Of a stretch of 6,556 nucleotides of DNA, positions 1-5,957 are shown piece after piece. The first letter of the stretch is position 1, and each line of letters begins with the position of its first letter. A program made the position numbers and the translations under genes. The notes under the pieces were generated by a model. It made no database searches. It saw only the letters and a list, made by a program, of their open reading frames with translations, and had not been told where the DNA came from. The DNA comes from Gemmatimonadota bacterium (GTDB taxonomy: Bacteria; Gemmatimonadota; Gemmatimonadetes; Longimicrobiales; Longimicrobiaceae). The stretch spans positions 1 through 6,556 of the forward strand of contig JAHWJJ010000268.1 in assembly GCA_019348475.1 (NCBI GenBank), written 5' to 3'.

Positions 1-2
1 GG

Positions 3-782
3 CTGGAGGACGTGCGGCGCGACTTCGTGGCCAACGCCTCGCACGAGCTCAAGACCCCCCTCACCGCCATCCGCGGCTTCGCCGAGACGCTGCTGGATCC
101 GCACCTTCCGCCCGAGCTGCGGGCGCAGTTCACGCGGACGGTCAAGGCCAACGCCGACCGCCTGCAGCGCATCGTGGACGACCTGCTGGACCTTTCGCGC
201 ATCGAGACCGGCGGCTGGCGTGTGGAGCCGGAGATCGTTTCGCTCACGGAGATCGCGGGCGAGGCGTGGGCGACGCTGGCGTCGGCGGCGGAGGCGAAGG
301 AGGCCCGCATCGAGGTGCGGGTGCCGCCGGAGTGCGAGTTCGTGCACGCCGATCCGTCCGCGCTGCGGCAGGTCTTCAGCAACCTGTTCGGCAACTCCCT
401 CCGTTACATCGCCACGGGGGGCGAGGTGGAGCTGGGCGCGCGGTGCGTCCCCGGCCCCTCGGCCGCCGCCGGGGGCGGGGATGCGGGGGCGGATTCGGGG
501 AGCTGGGTCCAGGTCGCCGTGCGCGACGACGGCGCCGGCATCGCCGCCGCGCACCTCCCCCGCATCTTCGAGCGCTTCTACCGCGCCGACGCGGCCCGCT
601 CGCGCGAGGAGGGGGGCACGGGGCTGGGGCTGGCCATCGTCAAGCACCTGGTGGAGGGGCACGGCGGCAGCATCCAGGCCGAGAGCGAGTTCGGGCGCGG
701 CACCACCATCCGCTTCACCCTTCCCATGCCGCAGGAGGGCGAGGACGCGGCGCAGGGGGTGGAGGAGGAACCCGCGCCCTGA
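3..782 (+). CDS. PhoR-like sensor histidine kinase, C-terminal part (5' end outside window)
   Basis: This is the catalytic core of a membrane-type sensor kinase that autophosphorylates on His and passes the phosphate to a response regulator. The frame is open to the left edge, so the sensor and membrane part are missing. Counting Leu at base 3 as residue 1, the H-box SHELKTP carries the phospho-acceptor His at residue 14 (bases 42-44). The dimerisation helices follow, ending near DDLLDLSRIETG. The ATPase domain shows an N-box (NLFGNSLRY, about 127-135), G1 (DDGAGI, 175-180), an F-box (RIFERFYRAD) and G2 (GGTGLGLAIVKHL, from 204), all intact. The stretch FVANASHELKTPLTAIRGFAETL is typical of the PhoR group. 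The OprP-type porin 128 bp downstream on the same strand supports a phosphate role, which is inferred. A Gly/Ala/Asp-rich insert (about residues 148-168) lies between the N and G1 boxes, and the tail is acidic. The signal sensed cannot be read here. Confidence 0.9.
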   Translation: MEDVRRDFVANASHELKTPLTAIRGFAETLLDPHLPPELRAQFTRTVKANADRLQRIVDDLLDLSRIETGGWRVEPEIVSLTEIAGEAWATLASAAEAKEARIEVRVPPECEFVHADPSALRQVFSNLFGNSLRYIATGGEVELGARCVPGPSAAAGGGDAGADSGSWVQVAVRDDGAGIAAAHLPRIFERFYRADAARSREEGGTGLGLAIVKHLVEGHGGSIQAESEFGRGTTIRFTLPMPQEGEDAAQGVEEEPAP

Positions 783-805
783 CCCTCTCGTCTCCGATCC
801 GTTGC

Positions 806-825
806 CCGTTACGCCTCCGTGACGG
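806..825 (+). terminator. Hairpin after the kinase gene, possible weak terminator
   Basis: CCGTTACG (806-813) pairs with CGTGACGG (818-825) around a CCTC tetraloop: eight pairs including one G-U. It sits 23 bp after the kinase stop. An outer match, CCGATCC (794-800) with GGATCGG (835-841), could extend or compete with it. No T-run follows, so intrinsic termination is uncertain. It could instead partially separate kinase from porin expression. The rest of the 128-bp gap has only weak promoter-like matches (TATTCT at 856-861) and no clear Pho box. Confidence 0.3.
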
Positions 826-910
826 ATTGGGGATGGATCGGTAGCTTGTGCGTTCTATTCTCGCCGCGCCCCGGTAGGGAGCGCACGACGAACCCCAGCG
901 AACACTGCCG

Positions 911-1993
911 ATGACCCCGCTCTGGCGAAGGATTCTTGCCGTTTCATTCGCCGTGGTCCCCGCCACGGCCGCGCCGGCCGCGGGCCAGGGCTTCACCTTT
1001 GTCACGCCCGACTCCAGCGCGGGCATCACCTTGGGTGGCCGGGTCCAGACGATCTTCAACACCACCTCGGTGGATGACGAGCCCGCGACGGCCACCGAGC
1101 TGCGCCGCGTCCGGCTGGAGGCCACCGTCCAGCTGAACCGCGTGGTGGGCGGAAAGATCCAGCCGGAGTTCGCCGGCAGCCGCTTTTCGCTGAAGGACGC
1201 GTACGTGCGGCTGAGCCTGGACCCCGCGCTGGAGGTGTGGGCGGGGCAGGCGAACCGGCCGTTCGGCGTCATCACGCCCATGAGCTCCACGCGCATCCTC
1301 CCCATCGAGCGCGGCGTTCGCATCCGGGGCGTGGACGACGCCTTCGACCAGCACAACCTGATCAGCGAGCTGGGATACGCGGAGCGCGACGTGGGCATCC
1401 AGCTGCGCGGCGAGCCCGCGGGCGCCCCGCTGGGCCTGTCCTACGCCGCGGGCGTGTTCAACGGCCCGGCGCGCGCCCGCGCGCCGGAGGAGAACACGTA
1501 CCAGGTGGTGGCCCGCGTGGCCGCGCGGCCGGCGGGCTGGGCGCGCGTGGGCGTGTCGTACAGCCGCATCGACTTCGCGAACGTCGTCGACGACGTGGCG
1601 GCGGTCGAGACGTCGGAGGGCGACGCGTGGGCGGCGGACGTGGAGCTCGGCTCCGGCCGCGGCGGCCTTCACGTGGTGGGCGAGGTCACCACGGGGGACT
1701 TCGACCCGTTCACGGATGGACGCTTCTTCGGCGCGCAGGGGTGGGTGGGATACCGCACCGGCCGCGCCTCGTCCACCATCACCGCGCTGGAGCCGTTCCT
1801 GCGCGTGAGCCACGGCGATCCCGACGTTGACGACGAGATCCTCCTGGACGGGACGGGGGGGACGCTCATCACGCCGGGGATCAACCTGTGGCTGGGCGGG
1901 CTGAACCGCTTCGCCGTCAACTACGAGATCTGGAATCCCGCGAGCGGCGAAACCGTAAGGAGCTTCAAGGCGATGTTCCAGATGGCGTTCTGA
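911..1993 (+). CDS. Phosphate-selective porin (OprO/OprP family), outer membrane
   Basis: A 360-residue outer-membrane beta-barrel protein, likely an anion or phosphate channel (Pfam porin O/P group). A signal peptide is visible: a basic start (MTPLWRR), a hydrophobic core, and a small-residue cleavage zone around APAAG (residues 21-25). The mature part alternates short amphipathic strands and ends in Phe (FQMAF), the usual signal for outer-membrane insertion. Family-like features are the early RRVRLEATVQL segment (65-75), KDAYVRLSLDP (95-105), and the GQANRPFGVI turn (112-121) followed by Arg-rich stretches. The length is slightly below the roughly 400 or more residues usual for OprP. ATG at 911 is chosen because the signal peptide begins there; no convincing Shine-Dalgarno precedes it. 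The PhoR-like kinase upstream on the same strand suggests induction under phosphate limitation, though no Pho box is evident. The substrate is inferred from family resemblance and context; a polyphosphate or general anion porin is possible. Confidence 0.85.
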   Translation: MTPLWRRILAVSFAVVPATAAPAAGQGFTFVTPDSSAGITLGGRVQTIFNTTSVDDEPATATELRRVRLEATVQLNRVVGGKIQPEFAGSRFSLKDAYVRLSLDPALEVWAGQANRPFGVITPMSSTRILPIERGVRIRGVDDAFDQHNLISELGYAERDVGIQLRGEPAGAPLGLSYAAGVFNGPARARAPEENTYQVVARVAARPAGWARVGVSYSRIDFANVVDDVAAVETSEGDAWAADVELGSGRGGLHVVGEVTTGDFDPFTDGRFFGAQGWVGYRTGRASSTITALEPFLRVSHGDPDVDDEILLDGTGGTLITPGINLWLGGLNRFAVNYEIWNPASGETVRSFKAMFQMAF

Positions 1994-1996
1994 GCC

Positions 1997-2014
1997 GGGC
2001 CGGATCGCCGGCCC
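1997..2014. terminator. GC hairpin between convergent genes, probable bidirectional terminator
   Basis: GGGCCGG (1997-2003) and CCGGCCC (2008-2014) form a perfect 7-bp stem with an ATCG loop, three bases after the porin stop. The hybrid kinase gene converges from the right and stops at 2076, so one symmetrical stem could end both transcripts. There is no real T-run on either side, as is common for hairpin terminators in very GC-rich genomes. The remaining 60 bases of the gap hold a CCACGTGG palindrome (2044-2051) and nothing else recognisable. Confidence 0.5.
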
Positions 2015-2075
2015 ATGGTCCTTCCCCTGCTGGCCGCGGCGATCCACGTGGTGGTGGTGAGGCCCAGCCCGTAGT

Positions 2076-4859
2076 CTACGCGGGCCCGGCGGGCGCGCCC
2101 GCCACCCCGCGGGGCACGTCGAGCAGGCGGTGGATGCGCTCCAGCAGCGCCTCGGGGCTGAAGGGCTTTTCGATGAAGTCCGTCCCCGCCTCCATGCGGC
2201 CCCGCGTCCGCGCCTCGTCGCGGTCGTAGCCGGAGATGAAGAGCACGCGGATCCCCGGCCGCTCCGCCATCAGCCGGCGCGCCAGGTCGGTTCCGTTCAT
2301 CCGCGGCATCACCAGGTCCGTCACCAGCACCTGGACCACGCCCGGGTGCTGGCGGGAGAGCGCCATCGCCTCCGCCCCCTCCGCCGCCGCCAGCACAGTG
2401 TACCCGCCGCGCGCCAGCACCCGCTCCGCGAAGCGCCGCACCGTCTCCTCGTCCTCCACCAGCAGCACCGTCCCCCGGCCGCGCGGCTGGGGAAGGGGCG
2501 CCGGCGCGTCCTCCTCCTCCGGCTCCTCCGCGACCCGCGCCACGGGAAGGTACACGCGCACGCGGGTGCCGCGCCCCGCGTCGCTGTCGATCCACACGTA
2601 CCCGCCGCTCTGCTTGACGATGCCGTACACCATCGACAGCCCCAGCCCCGTTCCTTTGCCCGCACCCTTGGTGGTGAAGAACGGCTCGAACGCCGACCGC
2701 AGCGTGGCGGCGTCCATCCCCTGGCCCGTGTCGCCCACCTCCAGCAGCACGTACTCGCCGGGCACCACGGAGGGGTACTGCTCCTGGAGCTCCGGCTCCA
2801 GCTCCGCGTTCTCGGTGCACACCATCAGCACCCCGCCGCCCGGCATGGCGTCGCGGCCGTTGACCGCCAGGTTCATGATCACCTGCTCCACCTGTGCCGG
2901 GTCCGCCCGCACCCGGCTGACGTCCGGGTCCAGCCGCGTCACCAGCTCCACGTCGTCGCCCAGCAGCCGGCCCAGCATGCGCTCCATCTCGCGCACGGAC
3001 TGGTTCAGGTCCAGCAGCCGCGGCTGCAGCACCTGGCGGCGGCTGAACGCAAGCAGCTGCCGGGTGAGCGCGGCGGCGCGGTCGCTGGCGCGGCGGATCT
3101 CCTCCACGTCGTCGCGCGACGGCGACCCCGGCGGCAGGTCGGCCAGCACCAGCTCGGCGTTGCCGCGGATGGCCGTCAGCAGGTTGTTGAAGTCGTGCGC
3201 CACGCCCCCGGCCACCCGGCCGACGGCCTCCATCTTCTGCACCTGCAGCAGCTGCTGCTCGCTGCGGCGCAGCGCCTCTTCCGCGTCGCGGCGTTCCGTG
3301 ACGTCGCGGGAGTTCACCACGATCCCCGCCACGGCGGGGTCGTCCAGGAGGCTGGTGGCCACCGTCTCCAGCACCCGCCACGATCCGTCGCGGTGCAGCA
3401 TGCGCATCTCGGCCGTGCGCGGGCGGCCGGGTGCCTGGATGGCGCGCTCGAAGACGTCCAGCATGGCCGGGGCGTCGTCGGGGTGCACCAGCTCGCCCAG
3501 GTAGGTGCCCACCAGCTCACCCCGCCCGTAGCCCAGCACCCGCTCCACGGCGGGGCTGGTGTAGCGCAGGTCGCCGTCGGAGTCCAGGATGCTGATCACC
3601 TCGCGCCCCTGCTCCAGCAGCGAGCGGAACTCGCGCTCGCGCAGCCGCAGCGCCTCCACCGCCTCGCGCCGCTCGGTGACGTTCTCCACCATCTTGATGG
3701 CGTAGCGCGGGTGCCCGTCGGGGGAGCGCACCAGCGCCACCGACAGCCGGCCCCACACCAGCCCGCCGTCGCGCCGCAGGTAGCGCTTGGTGGTCTGGTA
3801 GTGGCTGATCTCCCCCGCCACCAGGTCGCCGAACCGCTCCCAGTCGGCGGCGATGTCGTCCGGGTGCGTCACCTGGCTGAAGATGGTGCCGGCCAGCTCC
3901 TTCTCCGTGTAGCCCAGCATGGACTGCAGCGCGCGGTTGCTGCGCACCAGGTACCCGTCCATGTTCATCAGCGCCATGCCGATGGCTGCCTCCTCGAACA
4001 CGGCGCGGAACTGCGCCTCGCTCGTGCGCAGGGCCTCCTCGGCCGCCTTGCGCTCGCTGGCGTCGAAGATGTAGCCCTGCAGCACCGCCGCGCCGTCGCC
4101 GGCGTGCACGGCGCGCCCCTGCTCCGCCACCCACCGCACGGCCCCGTCCGCGGCGGTGATGCGGTACTCCATCTCGAACGCCGCGCCATCGGCCAGCGCG
4201 CTCTCCACCGCGGTGCGGACGGTGTCCCGGTCGTCGGGGTGCACCAGGTCGGCGAAGGCGACGCGGGCATTCCCCACCAGCTCGTCGGGGGCGTAGCCGG
4301 TGAGGGCCAGCGACCCGGGGCTGGCGAACTCAACCGTCCACTGCGCGTCGTTGCGGCAGCGGTACGCCATGCCGGGGAGGTTGGCCAGCAGCGCGTCCCG
4401 CGTGCGGCGGCTTTCGCCCTGCTGCGCCTCGCGCCGGTGGCGGTCCACGGCGTAACGCAGCGCGCGCTCCAGCAGCCCCGGGGTCAGCTCGTGGGCCCAC
4501 AGCACGTCCACCGCCCCGGTCTCTTCCACCTCCCGGGCGGCGGGCGGCCCGCCGTCCTGCGCCAGCAGCAGCAGGGGCCCCGTCCACCCCGCCGCGCGGG
4601 CCGACCGCGCCAGAGCCGCCACGTCCGCGTCGTATTCCGCGACGACGGCGTCCCAGCCGCGGGCCGTGAGCAACTCCGCCGCCCCTGCCAGATCCTCGGC
4701 GCGAAGTGCCTCGACGCCGCCCGCTCGGCGCAGCAGCTCCGCCGCACGCGCCACCAGGGCCGAGCCGCCGGCCAGGAGCACCCGCACCGGGGTGGGCGTC
4801 GTGGGCGGGGCAGTGGAACGGGTAAAGAGAGCCACGGGAGCGGATAACGGGTGTGACAT
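2076..4859 (-). CDS. Hybrid sensor histidine kinase: degenerate receiver, three PAS, HisKA, HATPase, receiver
   Basis: A 927-residue kinase, apparently cytoplasmic: no transmembrane segment or signal peptide is visible. Domains in order: a receiver-like fold (about 24-139) lacking phosphorylation residues; PAS1 (about 155-270), PAS2 (282-397) and PAS3 (410-523), each with an HPDD motif and ending in a (D/N)xxER linker; a HisKA domain with phospho-acceptor H555 in GGVAHDFNNLL; an ATPase domain with N-box NLAVNGRDAM (663-672), DTGQGM (710-715) and GKGTGLGLS (734-742); and a C-terminal receiver with acidic E802/D803, acceptor D848 (VTDLVMP), S876 and K898 (EKPF). All catalytic residues of the kinase and final receiver are present, so intramolecular His-Asp transfer is expected. 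No DNA-binding output domain is attached, so output must go to a partner protein not seen here. ATG at 4859 is chosen because homology-like sequence begins just after it and a candidate promoter lies at 4890-4917. The frame stays open to 5021, but that extension runs through the promoter and repeat region. The signal is unknown; PAS domains commonly bind small ligands, haem or flavin. Confidence 0.92.
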   Translation of the reverse strand: MSHPLSAPVALFTRSTAPPTTPTPVRVLLAGGSALVARAAELLRRAGGVEALRAEDLAGAAELLTARGWDAVVAEYDADVAALARSARAAGWTGPLLLLAQDGGPPAAREVEETGAVDVLWAHELTPGLLERALRYAVDRHRREAQQGESRRTRDALLANLPGMAYRCRNDAQWTVEFASPGSLALTGYAPDELVGNARVAFADLVHPDDRDTVRTAVESALADGAAFEMEYRITAADGAVRWVAEQGRAVHAGDGAAVLQGYIFDASERKAAEEALRTSEAQFRAVFEEAAIGMALMNMDGYLVRSNRALQSMLGYTEKELAGTIFSQVTHPDDIAADWERFGDLVAGEISHYQTTKRYLRRDGGLVWGRLSVALVRSPDGHPRYAIKMVENVTERREAVEALRLREREFRSLLEQGREVISILDSDGDLRYTSPAVERVLGYGRGELVGTYLGELVHPDDAPAMLDVFERAIQAPGRPRTAEMRMLHRDGSWRVLETVATSLLDDPAVAGIVVNSRDVTERRDAEEALRRSEQQLLQVQKMEAVGRVAGGVAHDFNNLLTAIRGNAELVLADLPPGSPSRDDVEEIRRASDRAAALTRQLLAFSRRQVLQPRLLDLNQSVREMERMLGRLLGDDVELVTRLDPDVSRVRADPAQVEQVIMNLAVNGRDAMPGGGVLMVCTENAELEPELQEQYPSVVPGEYVLLEVGDTGQGMDAATLRSAFEPFFTTKGAGKGTGLGLSMVYGIVKQSGGYVWIDSDAGRGTRVRVYLPVARVAEEPEEEDAPAPLPQPRGRGTVLLVEDEETVRRFAERVLARGGYTVLAAAEGAEAMALSRQHPGVVQVLVTDLVMPRMNGTDLARRLMAERPGIRVLFISGYDRDEARTRGRMEAGTDFIEKPFSPEALLERIHRLLDVPRGVAGAPAGPA

Positions 4860-4889
4860 GAAGGCGCATCTGGCGCGCATGTAAGTGGC

Positions 4890-4917
4890 AACATAAGCGT
4901 CGCGCCATTTACCGCAA
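4890..4917 (-). promoter_or_regulatory. Candidate promoter for the hybrid kinase gene
   Basis: On the minus strand, TTGCGG (4917-4912) and TATGTT (4895-4890) are separated by 16 bp and resemble sigma-70-type -35 and -10 boxes (3/6 and 4/6 matches). The stretch is clearly more AT-rich than its surroundings. Transcription would start near 4883, about 24 bases before the chosen ATG at 4859. No Shine-Dalgarno is seen before that ATG. Promoter consensus in this host is unknown, so this is a prediction only. Confidence 0.4.
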
Positions 4918-4926
4918 CGTTTTGCG
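4913..4926. promoter_or_regulatory. Operator-like palindrome overlapping the predicted -35
   Basis: On the minus strand, CGCAA-AACG-TTGCG is an inverted repeat with perfect 5-bp arms and a 4-bp centre. Its right arm overlaps the proposed -35 box. A second inverted repeat, CACCCG (4928-4933) with CGGGTG (4945-4950), lies directly upstream. The position suits a repressor or activator site, but short palindromes arise by chance and no regulator is identified. Confidence 0.3.
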
Positions 4927-5030
4927 TCACCCGGGGAGGTTTTTCGGGTGTCCCGGAAGGAGGAATGCGCGTGCGGCGGTCCGTCGCGGTGGCGAGGCGG
5001 AGTCGCGCTCCCTCCGCTCACTCAGGCTCG

Positions 5031-5272
5031 CACCTCCTCCAAAAACCCTGGGGGAGTTCGACGAGATGCGGCCGCCCCGCGTCCACGCACCTCCTCCGGC
5101 AGTTTCGGGGAAGGTCGCGAGGCGACGAGCGGGTGGGAGCCGTCGCGAGCCCGGCCACCGCGCATGAAGGCCCGGTACAGCCAAACCTCGCCCGGCACTT
5201 TCGGGGGAGGTCGAGAGGCCATGAGCGGGTGGGGGGCCGTCGCGAGGCCGCCCACGGCGCTCTCCCGCTCAT
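5031..5272. repeat. Cluster of imperfect, structured intergenic repeats
   Basis: Two copies of a roughly 75-bp element lie in direct orientation: 5089-5163 and 5185-5260. They match at about 64 of 75 positions plus one inserted base, at a spacing of 96-97 bp. Shared blocks include TTTCGGGG, GAGCGGGTGGG and CGTCGCGAG. A third, degenerate start at 5031-5040 (CACCTCCTCC) repeats the first ten bases of the second copy's flank exactly (5088-5097). The cluster sits in the 471-bp gap between the holin-like gene and the hybrid kinase. No convincing gene was found in that gap. The stretch 4951-5030 before it contains a short GCGGAG/CTCCGC inverted repeat and otherwise nothing recognisable. Confidence 0.75.
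5221..5272. repeat. Long two-part hairpin at the end of the last intergenic repeat
   Basis: Outer arms ATGAGCGG (5221-5228) and CCGCTCAT (5265-5272) are perfect complements. Directly inside, GTGGGGGGCC (5229-5238) pairs with GGCCGCCCAC (5246-5255) at nine of ten positions around a GTCGCGA loop. A nine-base bulge (5256-5264) separates the two stems on one side. In total 17 pairs form in 52 bases. It could fold in RNA from either strand. It lies 58 bp past the stop of the holin-like gene and may help terminate that transcript. Confidence 0.6.
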
Positions 5273-5299
5273 AGATCCCGGAGGTGTTGGGAATCTGCC

Positions 5300-5324
5300 C
5301 GCGCGCTGAAGCCGTCCGCGCGCG
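5300..5324 (-). terminator. GC hairpin just after the holin-like gene
   Basis: CGCGCGC (5300-5306) and GCGCGCG (5318-5324) form a 7-bp stem with an 11-base loop, starting six bases after the stop codon of the minus-strand gene ending at 5331. No T-run follows. Alternating CG tracts pair easily by chance in such GC-rich DNA, so the role as terminator is tentative. Confidence 0.35.
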
Positions 5325-5330
5325 CACCGC

Positions 5331-5828
5331 TCAGGCGGCCGGGCCTTTCGGCTGTCGGCGTCTGGCCGCGCGCCCGCGCAGCCGGGCCACCTGCGCGCGC
5401 GCCCACGCTCCCGTGTCGCGCACGGTGGCGATGGTCGTCACCGGCGCCAGGCGGGTGCGTCTGGCGCCGCGGATGCCGGCGAACGCCAGGGCGCCGCCGG
5501 CGGCCAGGAACAGCGTGCCGACCAGCAGCGCGCCCAGCGCGTAGCGTCCCCCGAGAAGGTCCCCCACGCCGATCACCAGCGCCGCCAGCAGCACCATCGC
5601 GCCGGGCGCCGCGACCACGGCGCCGACCACGACCAGCACCGCGTTGCGGACCACCGTGCGCACGTTCCGCACGGCCTCCGCGCGGGCCAGGGCGATCTCC
5701 TGCCGGACGAGGTATGCCGCGTCGCGCGAAAGGCTGCGCAGCAACTCGCCCAGCGGGGGCTCGCCGCCGGCCGGGCGAGGGGTCGCGGGGAGGGGACCGG
5801 GAACGTTGATGGGGGATCGGGTGTCCAT
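5331..5828 (-). CDS. Small two-helix membrane protein, holin-X / phage holin superfamily III type
   Basis: A 165-residue inner-membrane protein. A Pro-rich N-terminus (1-25) is followed by an amphipathic helix with the family-like pattern LGELLRSLSRDAAYLVRQEIALARAE (27-52). Two hydrophobic segments follow (about 63-87 and 97-118), joined by a short loop with GDLLGG. The tail is strongly basic (RLRGRAARRRQPKG). This matches small proteins usually annotated as phage holin family or putative holin-X. Many are chromosomal genes with no phage around them, and no lysis or phage gene is seen here, so a lytic role should not be assumed. ATG at 5828 is preferred: the frame extends to a TTG at 5924, but the extra 32 residues are Arg/Cys-rich and do not resemble the family. 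No strong Shine-Dalgarno is visible. The gene is divergent from the Nudix gene, with a 129-bp shared upstream region. Confidence 0.75.
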   Translation of the reverse strand: MDTRSPINVPGPLPATPRPAGGEPPLGELLRSLSRDAAYLVRQEIALARAEAVRNVRTVVRNAVLVVVGAVVAAPGAMVLLAALVIGVGDLLGGRYALGALLVGTLFLAAGGALAFAGIRGARRTRLAPVTTIATVRDTGAWARAQVARLRGRAARRRQPKGPAA

Positions 5829-5890
5829 TTCCAGGCGGCTCGGGTGGATGGAAAGCGTTCTGCGCGCCGGGCAACGAACGTGCCGGTTGC

Positions 5891-5910
5891 CTGTAGCCTG
5901 TCGCTGTAGC
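5891..5910. promoter_or_regulatory. Tandem CTGT(A/C)G(C) repeats in the divergent upstream region
   Basis: CTGTAGC (5891-5897), CTGTCG (5898-5903) and CTGTAGC (5904-5910) follow each other without gaps, so the exact heptamer recurs at 13-bp spacing. They lie between the divergent holin-like and Nudix genes, where an operator could control either. The spacing does not match the 11-bp period of a classical Pho box. A weak promoter-like pair, TTGCGC (5914-5919) and TCTTAC (5937-5942) with a 17-bp spacer, lies just downstream toward the Nudix gene. Confidence 0.25.
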
Positions 5911-5947
5911 AGATTGCGCCTCAACGAGCGTCCACCTCTTACACGCC

Positions 5948-5953
5948 GGAGGG
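5948..5953 (+). promoter_or_regulatory. Ribosome binding site of the Nudix gene
   Basis: GGAGGG ends four bases before the ATG at 5958. It is the clearest Shine-Dalgarno of any complete gene in the window. A second ATG at 5954 directly abuts it but is out of frame with the Nudix box, which fixes 5958 as the start. Confidence 0.7.
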
Positions 5954-5957
5954 ATGG

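Noticed and set aside
944..2047. A 367-codon minus-strand open frame across the porin gene
   Set aside because: The product is Arg/Ala/His-rich with no recognisable motif. The + strand frame has a signal peptide, barrel-like strands and a terminal Phe.
1921..3381. A second minus-strand open frame of 486 codons overlapping the hybrid kinase
   Set aside because: It is Gly/Ala/Arg/Pro-rich low-complexity sequence in a shifted frame of the kinase gene, with no motif of its own.
2130..4847. A 905-codon open frame on the + strand opposite the hybrid kinase
   Set aside because: It is an antisense shadow: very GC-rich codons suppress stops on the opposite strand. The translation is His/Arg/Ala/Gln-rich with no domain, while the minus strand has a full set of kinase motifs.
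4860..5021. A 54-codon N-terminal extension of the hybrid kinase
   Set aside because: The frame is open but runs through the predicted promoter, and the peptide has no domain-like character. ATG at 4859 fits better, although ATG at 4880 cannot be excluded.
4965..5309. A 114-codon + strand open frame with AAGGAGG just before its ATG
   Set aside because: The Shine-Dalgarno is only one base from the ATG, too close for normal use. The product is Arg/Ser/Gly-rich and follows the intergenic repeats, which are open in several frames on both strands.
5331..5828. Evidence of a prophage from the holin-like gene
   Set aside because: No endolysin, structural, integrase or attachment sequence is present. 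This family is commonly found as isolated chromosomal membrane proteins.
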